Below are positions 27,694 to 37,265 of a stretch of DNA of 64,000 nucleotides, piece by piece. The stretch is taken from NCBI RefSeq assembly GCF_007035645.1, contig NZ_AP019632.1, positions 3,348,001 through 3,412,000 on the forward strand, given 5' to 3'. Below the pieces are notes generated by a model. It saw nothing but the letters and a program-made list of their open reading frames with translations. It was not told the DNA's origin and searched no databases. The DNA is from Enterobacter asburiae. GTDB taxonomy: Bacteria; Pseudomonadota; Gammaproteobacteria; Enterobacterales; Enterobacteriaceae. Position 1 is the first letter of the stretch. Every line of letters begins with the position of its first letter. The position numbers were made by a program, and so were the translations under genes.

Positions 27694-28119
27694 ATGCTGG
27701 CTTATATCACAATAGGTACAAACAACTTTCAGCGCTCCGTGAATTTTTATGACGCAGTTTTTAACGTTCTGGGCTATTCACGTCTGCCGGCATGGACTGA
27801 AAGCTGGGCAATGTGGGGAGATGAAAATAATCCCGGCGAGGGCTTCAGCTTCTGTCTTTGTCCTCCTTTTGACCAGCTGCCCGCGACGGCGGGAAACGGG
27901 ACAATGTTTGCATTCAGTGCAGATAACGCGGATCTTGTCAGACGGTTCCATGCAGCTGGCCTCCTTGCGGGAGGAACGGATGAAGGCGAGCCTGGTACGC
28001 GAAGCGCGTACGGCCCCGACTTTTATGTTGCCTATCTGCGCGATCCTGACGGGCATAAGCTCGCATGCGTTTATCAGAATTACTCTCCTGAAGCCGATAA
28101 GTTTGTAGAAAAGGAATAG
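27694..28119 (+). CDS. VOC (glyoxalase/bleomycin-resistance fold) protein
   Basis: A 141-residue vicinal-oxygen-chelate protein. MLAYITIGTNNFQRSVNFYDAVFNVLGY is the typical first beta-alpha unit, and YVAYLRDPDGHKLACVY the closing strand with a metal-site-like Asp/His region. The start at 27694, with GGAG seven bases upstream, was preferred to 27673, which lies within the previous gene. Substrate unknown. It is second gene of a two-gene unit with the 27099 gene. Confidence 0.85.
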   Translation: MLAYITIGTNNFQRSVNFYDAVFNVLGYSRLPAWTESWAMWGDENNPGEGFSFCLCPPFDQLPATAGNGTMFAFSADNADLVRRFHAAGLLAGGTDEGEPGTRSAYGPDFYVAYLRDPDGHKLACVYQNYSPEADKFVEKE

Positions 28120-28135
28120 TCGCTTCAATCCTTAT

Positions 28136-28999
28136 CTACCGCCCCACCGCCACGCTCGCCGACAGCCCCGCCACCAGCTCAACCCCCTCCGGCAACCTGT
28201 CGATATGAATGCGCACCGGCACGCGCTGCGCCAGGCGCACCCAGCTAAAGGTGGGCTCGACGTCGGGCAGGCCCAGCCCGCCCGCCTCATCGTTGCTGTC
28301 CCCGATCCCATGCCCGATGCTCTCCACATGGCCCGTGATGACCGGCTCGTAACCCATCAGCACCACCTGCGCGGCATCCCCGACGCGAATATGGCGTAGC
28401 TTGGTCTCCTCAAAGTACCCCACCACCCAGAAGCTGTGGGCATCGACGATGGCGACCTTCGTCTCCCCCGCCGTCGCGTAGTCTCCGGGGCGAAGCCGCA
28501 GGTGCGTGACGTACCCCGAAACCGGCGCGCGCACGGTGGCGTGCGCCAGATTCAGCTCTGCCAGATCCAGCGCGGCCAGCGCGCCGTGATAATTGGCCGC
28601 CGCGACGTTCGCCGCGCTGCCGGTTTGCTGTAAATCCTCGCTCGAGATGGCGTTTTTAATCAGCGTGCGTCGGTGGGCCGCGTCCTGGCGCATCAGCATC
28701 TCATGGCGTTTCGACTCGACGTCCGCCTGCGCGCTGACCACCGCCAGCTTAAGCCAGCGCGGATCGATGGTGTAAAGCACATCGCCCCGGTTCACCCACT
28801 GATTGTCCCGCACGGCCACGCTGATGACCGGCCCGGAGACGTCCGGCGCAATCTGCACCACGTCCGCCCGCACGCGGCCGTCGCGGGTCCACGGCGTTTG
28901 CGCGTAGTGTTTCCACATCATAAAGGCCAGAAGCGAGGCCGCCGCGGCCGCGCTTAAGGTCAGCGCATAGCGAGCCAGTAAAGAGAGCAGTGATTTCAT
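28136..28999 (-). CDS. Efflux periplasmic adaptor, HlyD family (AaeA-like)
   Basis: A 287-residue membrane-fusion protein. An N-terminal anchor (YALTLSAAAAASLLAFMMW) precedes the biotinyl-lipoyl motif (GRVRADVVQIAPDVSGPVISVAVRDNQWVNRGDVLYTIDP), a short coiled coil, and the barrel (VRAPVSGYVTHLRLRPGDYATAGE). It overlaps the upstream DUF1656 gene by four bases. With the FUSC protein it matches the AaeXAB layout for aromatic carboxylic acid efflux. Confidence 0.9.
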   Translation of the reverse strand: MKSLLSLLARYALTLSAAAAASLLAFMMWKHYAQTPWTRDGRVRADVVQIAPDVSGPVISVAVRDNQWVNRGDVLYTIDPRWLKLAVVSAQADVESKRHEMLMRQDAAHRRTLIKNAISSEDLQQTGSAANVAAANYHGALAALDLAELNLAHATVRAPVSGYVTHLRLRPGDYATAGETKVAIVDAHSFWVVGYFEETKLRHIRVGDAAQVVLMGYEPVITGHVESIGHGIGDSNDEAGGLGLPDVEPTFSWVRLAQRVPVRIHIDRLPEGVELVAGLSASVAVGR

Positions 29000-29211
29000 G
29001 ACAATAACCCCAACGCGGTCAGACCCTGCATCAGCAGGAAAAAGGTGACGATCCAGGTTGAAACATCCATCAGCGGGCGAAACGGCAAGCGCCGGTAGAG
29101 CCTGCTGAGCGAGAAAAGCGCGACGAGGCCCAGCGTGCAGACCAGCGCCGCGAGGGCGACCATCAGCAGCCCCGGAATAAAAACGCCGCCGATATTGAGA
29201 TCGTTAACCAT
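28996..29211 (-). CDS. Small membrane protein, DUF1656/AaeX-like
   Basis: A 71-residue protein with two membrane helices (VFIPGLLMVALAALVCTLGLVALF and WIVTFFLLMQGLTALGLL), as in AaeX. The start at 29211 (MVNDLNIGGV) overlaps the end of the FUSC gene by eight bases; the longer frame upstream lies inside that gene. It is an accessory part of the pump with unclear role. Confidence 0.85.
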   Translation of the reverse strand: MVNDLNIGGVFIPGLLMVALAALVCTLGLVALFSLSRLYRRLPFRPLMDVSTWIVTFFLLMQGLTALGLLS

Positions 29212-31186
29212 GGTCTGGCCCCCGTAATGCACAGTGCAGATCCACCAGCCTGAAGACCAACTGCCGCGCGTGTTCATCTGCCGCAGGCAGTTGGCTCTCG
29301 ATAACAGCGGCAATGCGTTCGCGCAAGGCGTGGCGGTCCGCGGCGTTTATCCGATGAAAAAGCGCATCAACCTCCCTGCCGGGCGGTGCGTCACTGCACC
29401 GTAAATGCATAATCGACAGCCCCAGACGCAGCGCGTGTAACAGTCGATCGAGCGCCTGCTCCGGCGCGCGCGCGCTGCGCTGCAGGCGCGGCAGCAACAG
29501 GGCGGTCCGGTCCATCATCAGGTTGATCCAGTGCGTTTCATCAACCCGCAGCGTGCCCTTCACGCTGCGGCGAATGTCGCGCTGGCAGAGGTTCAGCAGA
29601 CGCTCGATGGCGCCGTCCGCCTGCACGGTTTGCAGCAGGCTCATGCTGATGACGGCAAAGCCGGTCGCGGCAAAGAGCGCAATGGCGGTGTTGGCCGCAA
29701 TGGCGAAGTCTCCGCTGTAGTGCGCCCCCAGCTCGCACAGAATGGGCAGGGTCAGGGTGATGCCCATCGCCATAAACGTGGTGGGCGGGCGCGCCTGAAG
29801 CGACCCGGCCAGCAGATACGCCGGGGCAAGCACCGCCACCAGCACCGGAAAATCGCTCACCAGCGGCAGCAGCGCAAAGCTGTAGAACAGGCTAATGACC
29901 ACGCCCCAGAATGAGCCAATGATGTATTTCACGATATGCGGCGCCGGGGTGTCGAAGCTGCCAAACAGCGTGCAGCAGACGCCGAGTATAGAAACCGCCG
30001 TACCGCCATCCGGCCACGCCGAGAAGATCCAGACCAGACAGCCGCTCAGGATGATAGCGAAAGCCCCCAGCGCCGTGCGGGCGGCTGTTAGGGGATCGCG
30101 GTGGAAAACGTAGCCTTTCGCCGCGCGGGTTTGCACCTCACCAAACACGGGTTTTGCACGGTGGATGGCCCCGGAAAGACGTTCGCACTGCTGCAGAAGC
30201 ACGATCGCCTCCGAGAGGTAGCGGATAAAACTGACCTGCAGCGCGTCGTCAAACGTCTGCGCCTGCGCGGCATACCGATCGATGAGAAGCGCACAGCGGA
30301 GCCGCAGCGACTCTGCCGTACTGCCGGCATCAGCGCCTTCAGCGGTAAGCCAGGCCTGAACGTCGCCCATCAACGCCTGCACGTCGGCGGGCAGGGTTCC
30401 GCTCGCTGGCAGGCGATCGTGCAGTTCACAGTTGACGATAACCAGCCGCGCCAGCCGGTCGTGGATCGCTTTTCTGGCCTGTCGCACCGGGGCTGAAAGG
30501 GCAAAATCGTACGGAATATGGTGGCTGATGCCCTGCAGGAACTGCAGCGCCAGGGCCAGATGCAGAGGGCCGGAAGCCGCGTCAGGTTTGCCTGATAGGG
30601 TGTCCGCCACCCGCGCGCGCGCGGCCTGTAGCGTCTGGGATAATTTAGCGTTGAACTGGCCTGATACGCGCGCGGGCAGCACGTAGCGGTGGATCAGCGC
30701 CGCGCAGAAAATCCCAATCGCGATCTCCTGCACGCGGACGATGGCGACGTTAAAAATGCCGCCGGGATCGGACACCGCAGGAAAACCAATCAGGCTCGCG
30801 GTGTAGCCTGCCAGCACAAAGGCGTAAGCCCGGGGCGTGCGTTCCCGCAGGGAGAGCCACAGGCAGAATACGATCCAGCCCGTCAGCACCACGCTGCACA
30901 GGACTGGCGTATTTGCGAAGGCAGGCACAATCACAACGGTCGCGCTGGCACCCGCCACGGTACCGGCCAGCCGGTAGAGGCTTCTGCTCAGCGATGCGCC
31001 GACCGACGTCTGCGACACGATGTAAACCGTAATAATGGCCCACGAGGGGCGTTCGAGGCCGATCGACAGCGCAATGTAATAAGCCAGCATCGCCGCGGCA
31101 AAGCTCTTCGCAGAGTAGATCAGCGCGCCCGCATCGTTTCGCAGCGCGGCAGGGATGTGCACGGGATGAGAGAAAATGTTTTTCAT
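29204..31186 (-). CDS. Aromatic acid exporter, FUSC family (AaeB-like)
   Basis: A 660-residue inner-membrane transporter. Two blocks of membrane helices (residues ~25-170 and ~370-520) flank and follow cytoplasmic domains, the layout of the FUSC/AaeB family. PSWAIITVYIVSQTSVGASLSRSLYRLAGTVAGA is the family signature. It is first in a three-gene minus-strand operon with DUF1656 and HlyD proteins, and divergent from an AraC regulator 76 bp away. By family it exports p-hydroxybenzoate-type acids or related drugs. Confidence 0.9.
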   Translation of the reverse strand: MKNIFSHPVHIPAALRNDAGALIYSAKSFAAAMLAYYIALSIGLERPSWAIITVYIVSQTSVGASLSRSLYRLAGTVAGASATVVIVPAFANTPVLCSVVLTGWIVFCLWLSLRERTPRAYAFVLAGYTASLIGFPAVSDPGGIFNVAIVRVQEIAIGIFCAALIHRYVLPARVSGQFNAKLSQTLQAARARVADTLSGKPDAASGPLHLALALQFLQGISHHIPYDFALSAPVRQARKAIHDRLARLVIVNCELHDRLPASGTLPADVQALMGDVQAWLTAEGADAGSTAESLRLRCALLIDRYAAQAQTFDDALQVSFIRYLSEAIVLLQQCERLSGAIHRAKPVFGEVQTRAAKGYVFHRDPLTAARTALGAFAIILSGCLVWIFSAWPDGGTAVSILGVCCTLFGSFDTPAPHIVKYIIGSFWGVVISLFYSFALLPLVSDFPVLVAVLAPAYLLAGSLQARPPTTFMAMGITLTLPILCELGAHYSGDFAIAANTAIALFAATGFAVISMSLLQTVQADGAIERLLNLCQRDIRRSVKGTLRVDETHWINLMMDRTALLLPRLQRSARAPEQALDRLLHALRLGLSIMHLRCSDAPPGREVDALFHRINAADRHALRERIAAVIESQLPAADEHARQLVFRLVDLHCALRGPDHG

Positions 31187-31262
31187 GCCGGGATTATTAC
31201 CGGCTTGCAGACCCGCTTAAATACTCTATTCTGTCAAAAAATACCTAAATGCTGCCAGAAAC

Positions 31263-32057
31263 GTGAATCCTCAACCCGCTACTACGCTGTATGACCCCGA
31301 CTCTACCGCCAGCCCGGCGGTGGCGCGTCATCTGGACTTCGTGGACTACGCCGCGGAAGTGCCGGTGCATACCCACCGCAAGGGCCAGCTGATTATTGCC
31401 CGATACGGCGCGGTCAGCTGTTACGCGGAGAATGATATCTGGATCGTGCCGCCGGACTGCGCCGTCTGGATCCCCGGCGGGATCCCGCACAGCGCCAGGG
31501 CGACCTGGAACGCGCATCTTAACTATCTGTTTATTGAGCCCGGCGCGGCGGCGCTGCCGGAAAGATGCTGCACGCTGGCGATCTCGCCGCTGATTAAGGA
31601 GCTGGTCGATCGTCTGACGCGCGAAGGCGTGGATTATCCCCCCGACGGCCACGTCGCCAGATTGACCCGGGTCACGCTGGACGAGCTCGCCAGCATGCCG
31701 CAGCAGAAGCTAAGCCTGCCGGTCTCAACCGATCCGAAAATTCGCGCCATGGCGGACGCGCTGGTTAGCCGCCCTGATGACAGAAGCACGCTGAAGGACT
31801 GGGCGAAACGGCTCGCCCTCAGCGAGCGCTCGTTTGCCCGCCTGATGCAGCGCGAGACCGGGCTGAGCTTCGGGCGCTGGCGCCAGCAGCTGCATTTGAT
31901 TATTGCCCTGCGGGAGCTGGCCAGCGGCGTGCCCGTCCAGAACGTGGCGGCAACGCTCGGGTATGAATCGGTGAATGCATTTATCACCATGTTCAGAAAA
32001 GCGATGGGCAGCACGCCCGCCCACTACTTTGCCGAACGGAAAAACAGCGGCCGTTAG
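31263..32057 (+). CDS. AraC-family regulator with cupin sensor (GTG start)
   Basis: A 264-residue AraC regulator. The N-terminal half is a cupin (VPVHTHRKGQLIIARYGAVSCYAENDIWIVPPDCAVWIPGGIPHSARA), and the C-terminal ~100 residues hold two helix-turn-helix units (LKDWAKRLALSERSFARLMQRETGLSFGRWRQQLHLIIALREL...VAATLGYESVNAFITMFRKAMGSTPAHYF). No in-frame ATG is available before the domain, so GTG at 31263 was used. It is divergent from the FUSC efflux operon, its probable target, and overlaps the convergent PanE-like gene by four bases. Confidence 0.88.
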   Translation: MNPQPATTLYDPDSTASPAVARHLDFVDYAAEVPVHTHRKGQLIIARYGAVSCYAENDIWIVPPDCAVWIPGGIPHSARATWNAHLNYLFIEPGAAALPERCCTLAISPLIKELVDRLTREGVDYPPDGHVARLTRVTLDELASMPQQKLSLPVSTDPKIRAMADALVSRPDDRSTLKDWAKRLALSERSFARLMQRETGLSFGRWRQQLHLIIALRELASGVPVQNVAATLGYESVNAFITMFRKAMGSTPAHYFAERKNSGR

Positions 32058-32944
32058 CCCGGCCCCTCGCTCCCCGCCGCCAGCAGCGGCACCACCACGT
32101 CGCTGATGGGCACCGCAATCCCGTGCTTGCGGCCGTAGCGCTGGATCACGCCGTTGCGGATATCCCACTCCATCGGGCGATCGGCCTGGCGGTCGGCCAG
32201 GATCGACGTGCCCAGATCTACTGGCGCACGCTGGAAGTTCGCCAGGATCTCCTGCGCCACGTCATCGTCCAGCTTCGCCCCTTCGGCGCGGGCGACGGTA
32301 AGCCCCTCGCGCAGGTAGGCCAGCGCAAGCTCGCTGATATCTTCGCGCCTGAACATCCCGGCGCGGCGGTTAGAAAGCACCATCAGCCCGGCGACCGCGT
32401 TTTGCAGCAGCTTGCGCCAGGCGACGGAGGCGAAATCTGTCGAGAGCTCAACCGCGCAGCGCGTACCGCGAAGCGCCTCCACCACCCGCTGCGCCTGCGG
32501 CACGTCCGGCAGGGTCAGGCGCGGTTTGGCGCGCAGCCAGACGGAGGCATCCGGCTCGCGCTGGGCCGGGAACCAGACCACCGACGGCAGCACCGTCGCG
32601 CCGTTAACCCACGGCTCAAGCTGGGCTTTTTGCTCCACGCCGTTTTGCAGGGCGCAGACCACGGTGTTTTCATCGCACAGCGCGCGCAGCCACCCGGCGC
32701 TGTCGGCGTTCTGGGTAGTTTTCACTGCGATGAAAACCAGAGCCACTGGCTGCCTGATGACGGCCGGATCGGTTAATACCGGACCGGGTACCACGGTTTC
32801 ACCCTCGTCGTGGCGCAGGCGTAATTCCGGGTGCGCGGTGCGTCCGCACAGCAGCGGCGTGCGGCCAACGTCATGCAGCACCGCGGCGATGGTGGTACCA
32901 ATTGCGCCAGGCCCAATCAGCGCAATCACTGGATTGTCAGACAT
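32054..32944 (-). CDS. 2-dehydropantoate 2-reductase family protein (PanE/ApbA-like)
   Basis: A 296-residue NADPH-dependent ketopantoate-reductase-like protein. The Rossmann motif IALIGPGAIGTTIAAVL begins at residue ~7; FIAVKTTQ and VVCALQNGVEQ follow, and the C-terminal helical domain has AWRKLLQNAVAGLMVLSNRRAG with the conserved Lys. It may be a PanE paralogue rather than the pantothenate enzyme, since it stands alone here. It is convergent with the AraC gene. Confidence 0.85.
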   Translation of the reverse strand: MSDNPVIALIGPGAIGTTIAAVLHDVGRTPLLCGRTAHPELRLRHDEGETVVPGPVLTDPAVIRQPVALVFIAVKTTQNADSAGWLRALCDENTVVCALQNGVEQKAQLEPWVNGATVLPSVVWFPAQREPDASVWLRAKPRLTLPDVPQAQRVVEALRGTRCAVELSTDFASVAWRKLLQNAVAGLMVLSNRRAGMFRREDISELALAYLREGLTVARAEGAKLDDDVAQEILANFQRAPVDLGTSILADRQADRPMEWDIRNGVIQRYGRKHGIAVPISDVVVPLLAAGSEGPG

Positions 32945-33049
32945 GGTTAACTCCCCTTTTCGCTAAGCCTGCTAACAGTTATACCACCCTGAAAAGTGAG
33001 CGCCACGTCGTTGTCTATACTCAACACACTACAGACAACGGAGTGCGCC

Positions 33050-34171
33050 ATGCCTTTACCCGATTTTAAGTCCTCTGAACCTTTCACCCTCGGCATCGAA
33101 CTCGAACTGCAGGTGGTTAACCCGCCGGGCTACGATCTGAGCCAGGACTCCTCCGCGCTCATCGCCGCCGTCAAAGACGACATCAAAGGCGGCGAGGTCA
33201 AACACGATATCACCGAAAGCATGCTCGAAATCGCCACCGGCGTATGCCAGAACATCGACCAGGCGGCGGCGCAGTTCTCGGTGATGCAGCAGAGCATCCT
33301 GCGCGCGGCGGCGGAGCAGCATATCCAGATCTGCGGCGGCGGGACGCACCCGTTCCAGAAGTGGCAGCGGCAGGAGGTGTGCGACGACGAGCGCTATAAC
33401 GTCACGCTGGAGCGCTTTGGCTACCTGATTTTGCAGGCGACGGTGTTCGGCCAGCACGTGCACGTCGGCTGCCGGACCGGGGACGACGCGATTTACCTGC
33501 TGCACGGCCTGTCGCGATTCGTACCGCACTTTATCGCCCTGGCGGCCGCCTCGCCGTACATGCAGGGCACGGACACGAAGTTCTCCTCGTCGCGGCTCAA
33601 CATCTTCTCGGGGTTCCCGGATAACGGCCAGATGCCGTGGGTCAACAGCTGGCAGGAGTTCGAGGGGCTGTTCCGCCGCCTGAGCTCCACCAGCATGATC
33701 GACAGCATTAAGGATCTGCACTGGGACATCCGCCCCAGCCCGCATTTCGGCACCGTTGAGGTGCGGGTGATGGATACGCCGCTGACGCTCGGCCACGCGA
33801 TTAACATCGCCGGGCTTATTCAGGCGACGTCGCACTGGCTGCTGACCGCGCGGCCCTATAAGCATCAGGAAAAAGATTTTCTGCTGTACCGCTTTAACCG
33901 TTTTCAGGCCTGTCGCTACGGGCTGGAAGGGATCCTGACGGACGTGCACACCGGCGAGCACAAAACCGTGGCGGAAGACATTGCGTGGCTGCTGGAGCAG
34001 GTTGCGCCGTCGGCCGAGAAGCTCGGCGCGACGAGCGCAATCAATGAAATTGCCCTGCTGTTGAAGCAGGGCAAGAGCGAGGCGCAGCGCATGCGGGAGT
34101 TTATCGCCGACGGCGGCTCGCTGATTTCTCTGGTTCAGAAGCACTGCGAGCTGTGGGCGACGAGTCCGTAA
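33050..34171 (+). CDS. ybdK: YbdK, weak glutamate-cysteine ligase (carboxylate-amine ligase)
   Basis: A 373-residue GCS2-family ATP-dependent ligase collinear with E. coli YbdK (MPLPDF...[75 protein letters not shown]). The start at 33050 gives the E. coli N-terminus; the frame is open 18 codons upstream. In E. coli it neighbours ybdJ, ybdF and nfsB, which lie 7.5-12 kb further on here, so efflux and ATPase genes separate a conserved group. Its last 71 bases overlap the convergent RND permease gene. Confidence 0.93.
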   Translation: MPLPDFKSSEPFTLGIELELQVVNPPGYDLSQDSSALIAAVKDDIKGGEVKHDITESMLEIATGVCQNIDQAAAQFSVMQQSILRAAAEQHIQICGGGTHPFQKWQRQEVCDDERYNVTLERFGYLILQATVFGQHVHVGCRTGDDAIYLLHGLSRFVPHFIALAAASPYMQGTDTKFSSSRLNIFSGFPDNGQMPWVNSWQEFEGLFRRLSSTSMIDSIKDLHWDIRPSPHFGTVEVRVMDTPLTLGHAINIAGLIQATSHWLLTARPYKHQEKDFLLYRFNRFQACRYGLEGILTDVHTGEHKTVAEDIAWLLEQVAPSAEKLGATSAINEIALLLKQGKSEAQRMREFIADGGSLISLVQKHCELWATSP

Positions 34172-37100
34172 GACCGTGGCCCCACTCGCGCAGGCGCTGG
34201 AACAGCACGAACAGCGCGGGGATAAACACAATCCCCACCACGGTCGCTACCAGCATGCCGCTGAACACCGTGGTGCCGATGATGCGGCGGCTCTGGGCCC
34301 CCGCCCCGGTCGCCAGCATCATCGGCAGGACGCCGATAATGAACGACACGGCGGTCATCATCACCGCGCGGAAGCGGCGCGAGGCCCCTTCCCGCGCGGC
34401 ATCGACAATCGCCATTCCGTCCATGCGCCGCGCGCGGGCGAACTCCACGATAAGAATTGCGTTCTTGGCGGCGAGGGCTATCAATAGCACCAGACCAATC
34501 TGCACGTACACGTCGTTGGCGTAGCCCGCCAGCCACAGCCAGACCAGCGCCCCGCCGATGGCGAACAGCACCGAGAGCATCACGCTCGCCGGGAGCGTCC
34601 AGCTCTCGTACTGGGCGACGAGAAACAGCCACGCCATCACCACCGCCGCCAGCACGATCCACATCGCCTGGTTACCGGCCTGCTGCTCCTGATACGACAT
34701 GCCGCTCCAGGCGTAGTCGTACCCGGCAGGCAGATTCTGCGCCAGAAGCTCGCCCATCGCCGCCATCGCGGTGCTGCTGCTCACCCCAGCGGCCGCCGAG
34801 CCGCTCACCGACACGGACGGGAACTGGTTGTACTGCTGCAGGAACGGCGCGCCGACGGTCGGCGTAATGGTGACGAGGTTGCTCAGGCGCACCCGCTCGC
34901 CGCTGTTGCTGCGCACGAACAGCTCGCTAATCTGCTCGGCGCGCTCGCGCCACTGCATCTCGTTCTGCATCACCACGTGGTAGACGCGGTTGTTGACGCT
35001 GAAATCCCCGGCGCGCGTGCCGCCAAAGGCGGTTTGCAGGCTGCTGAAGATGCGCGACACCGGCACGTCGAGTCGGGCCGCGCGCTCGCGGTCAACGGTC
35101 AGCGTCAGCTGCGGCACGTTGCTGCTCCAGGTGGTGAACACGCGGCTCAGCTGAGGATGCTGGTTAGCTTTCGCCAGCACCTCACGCGTCACGCGCTCCA
35201 GCTCCGCCGGGCTCTGCCCCGCCTGCGCCTGGATGCGCAGGTCGAAGCCGGAGGCGTTGCCCAGCCCCGGCAGCGTCGGCGGGGCGAAGGTCATGATGGT
35301 CGCTTCCGGCAGGGCCAGCAGCTGGCGCTGCAGGGTACCCATCACCTCGTCCAGCGGCGGACGCTCGCTCCAGTCCTTGAGCATGATGGAGATAAACCCG
35401 CCGTTGGAGGCGCTGGTGCCGTTGAGAATGTTAAATCCGGAGACCTGAATCACGTCCTCCACCGCCGGATTTTTAGCGATGAGTTCGCGCGCCGTGGTCA
35501 TCACCGCTTCGGTGCGCTCCAGCGAGGCCGCCTCCGGCAGCTGGACGCTGGCAAAGAAGTAGCCCTGATCCTCCTGCGGCAGGAAGCCTTTAGGCATCGA
35601 CGTAAAGCTGAACGCCACCACGGCCGCCGCGCCTGCGGTGGCCAGCAGTGCCAGCCACGGGCGAAGGTTGAAGACAGTCACGATGCGGGTGTAGACGCCA
35701 CGCGTGGCCTCCAGCCCCCGGTTGAACCCACGGAAAATCGCCGCGGGCTGCACCGGGCGCGGACGCAGCAGCATCGCGCACAGGGCGGGCGTCAGGGTCA
35801 GCGCCACGAGGCTTGAGAGCGTGACGGCCGTCGAGAGCGTCACCGCAAACTGGCGGTACAGCTCGCCGACAATCCCCGGCAGGAGCGCCACCGGCACAAA
35901 CACCGCCAGCAGCACCAGCGTCGTGGCGATGACCGGCCCGGCGATCTGGCGCAGCGCCAGCGCGGTCGCCGCCGTGCGGCTCTGCCCTTCCGCCATCAGC
36001 GTTTCGACGCTCTCCACCACCACGATGGCGTCATCCACCACCATGGTCAGCGCCAGAATAATGGCGAACAGGCTGAGCGTGTTGGCGGAGTAGCCGAGCG
36101 CGTAGAGCACCGCGAAGGTGCCCACCAGCGATACCGGAATGGCGAGCGCGACAATCAGCGTCGCGCGCCAGCTTTGCAGGAACAGGGACACCACGACCAC
36201 CACCGCCAGCATCGTCAGCGCCAGCGAAACGCCGATCTCTTTAATCGTGGCGGCCACAAAGGAGGTGGTGTCGAATTTCACCTCGTAGACCAGGTCGTCC
36301 GGGAAGCGCGTCGAGAGGCGATCCAGCTCCGCGCGCACCGCGTCGGCCACGCGCAGGGCGTTGGCGGACGGCGTCGGGTAGATGCCGAGATAGGCGGAAT
36401 CGTGCCCGTTCAGCTGCGCGCCGGAGCTGTAGCTGCGCGAGCCGAGCTCGATGGTGGCGACGTCCTTCAGGCGCACCAGCTGGCCCATCTCGCCCGCGCG
36501 GATGATAATGTCGGCAAAGTCTTCGGCCTGGCTTAAGCGCCCCAGGCCGTTGATGGTCAGGGTCTGCTGCTGGCCGTTAAACACCGGCGGCGTGCCGACC
36601 TGGCCTGCCGCACCCTGCACGTTCTGCTCGCGCAGCGCCTGCGCCACGTCGTCGGTGGTGACGTTCAGGGCGTTCATGCGGTCCGGACGCAGCCAGATGC
36701 GCATGCTGTAGTCGCGCGCGCCAAACATCTGCACCTGCCCGACGCCCGGCAGACGCGACAGCGCCTCGCGCACCTGGGTGCTGGCGTAGTTACTCACAAA
36801 CAGCGCCGTGTGGGTGTTGTCCGGTGAGTAAAGACTTACCCCCATCATCAGGTTGGTGGCGCGCTTGCGCACCTGCACGCCGTTTTGCTGCGCTTCGGTC
36901 GGGAGCTGCGCCACGGCCTGCGAGACGCGGTTTTGCACGTCGATGGCGGCGAGGTCCGGATCGGTGCCCGCCGCGAAGGTGATGTTCAGGCTATACGTGC
37001 CTTCGTCCGAGCTGGTGGACTCCATGTAGAGCATGTGATCCACGCCGTTCAGCTGCGTCTCCAGCGGCGTGGCGATAGCCTCCGCCACGTCAGCCGAGCT

Positions 37101-37256
37101 GGCGCCCGGCCAGCTGGCAGACACATTCACCACCGGCGGCGCGATCTGCGGGTACTGCTCCACCGGGATAATCCTCAGCGCAATGGCCCCCAGCAGGGTG
37201 ATGACAAGCGCAATCACCATCGCGAAGCGCGGGCGTTTGATGAAAAACGTCAGCAT
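34101..37256 (-). CDS. RND multidrug efflux permease (HAE1 family)
   Basis: A 1051-residue inner-membrane pump of the AcrB/MexB class. It has an N-terminal helix ([29 protein letters not shown]), the proton-relay pair in [11 protein letters not shown] and the Lys in [17 protein letters not shown]. The duplicated 6+6 helix layout is visible. It is second in an operon, 9 bases after the adaptor gene; no outer-membrane channel gene follows, so TolC is presumably recruited. The C-terminal tail ([23 protein letters not shown]) extends antisense into the end of ybdK. It resembles EefB-type more than OqxB, but no symbol is assigned. Confidence 0.92.
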   Translation of the reverse strand: MLTFFIKRPRFAMVIALVITLLGAIALRIIPVEQYPQIAPPVVNVSASWPGASSADVAEAIATPLETQLNGVDHMLYMESTSSDEGTYSLNITFAAGTDPDLAAIDVQNRVSQAVAQLPTEAQQNGVQVRKRATNLMMGVSLYSPDNTHTALFVSNYASTQVREALSRLPGVGQVQMFGARDYSMRIWLRPDRMNALNVTTDDVAQALREQNVQGAAGQVGTPPVFNGQQQTLTINGLGRLSQAEDFADIIIRAGEMGQLVRLKDVATIELGSRSYSSGAQLNGHDSAYLGIYPTPSANALRVADAVRAELDRLSTRFPDDLVYEVKFDTTSFVAATIKEIGVSLALTMLAVVVVVSLFLQSWRATLIVALAIPVSLVGTFAVLYALGYSANTLSLFAIILALTMVVDDAIVVVESVETLMAEGQSRTAATALALRQIAGPVIATTLVLLAVFVPVALLPGIVGELYRQFAVTLSTAVTLSSLVALTLTPALCAMLLRPRPVQPAAIFRGFNRGLEATRGVYTRIVTVFNLRPWLALLATAGAAAVVAFSFTSMPKGFLPQEDQGYFFASVQLPEAASLERTEAVMTTARELIAKNPAVEDVIQVSGFNILNGTSASNGGFISIMLKDWSERPPLDEVMGTLQRQLLALPEATIMTFAPPTLPGLGNASGFDLRIQAQAGQSPAELERVTREVLAKANQHPQLSRVFTTWSSNVPQLTLTVDRERAARLDVPVSRIFSSLQTAFGGTRAGDFSVNNRVYHVVMQNEMQWRERAEQISELFVRSNSGERVRLSNLVTITPTVGAPFLQQYNQFPSVSVSGSAAAGVSSSTAMAAMGELLAQNLPAGYDYAWSGMSYQEQQAGNQAMWIVLAAVVMAWLFLVAQYESWTLPASVMLSVLFAIGGALVWLWLAGYANDVYVQIGLVLLIALAAKNAILIVEFARARRMDGMAIVDAAREGASRRFRAVMMTAVSFIIGVLPMMLATGAGAQSRRIIGTTVFSGMLVATVVGIVFIPALFVLFQRLREWGHGLTDSSPTARSASEPEKSASRRRR

Positions 37257-37265
37257 GATGGCTCC

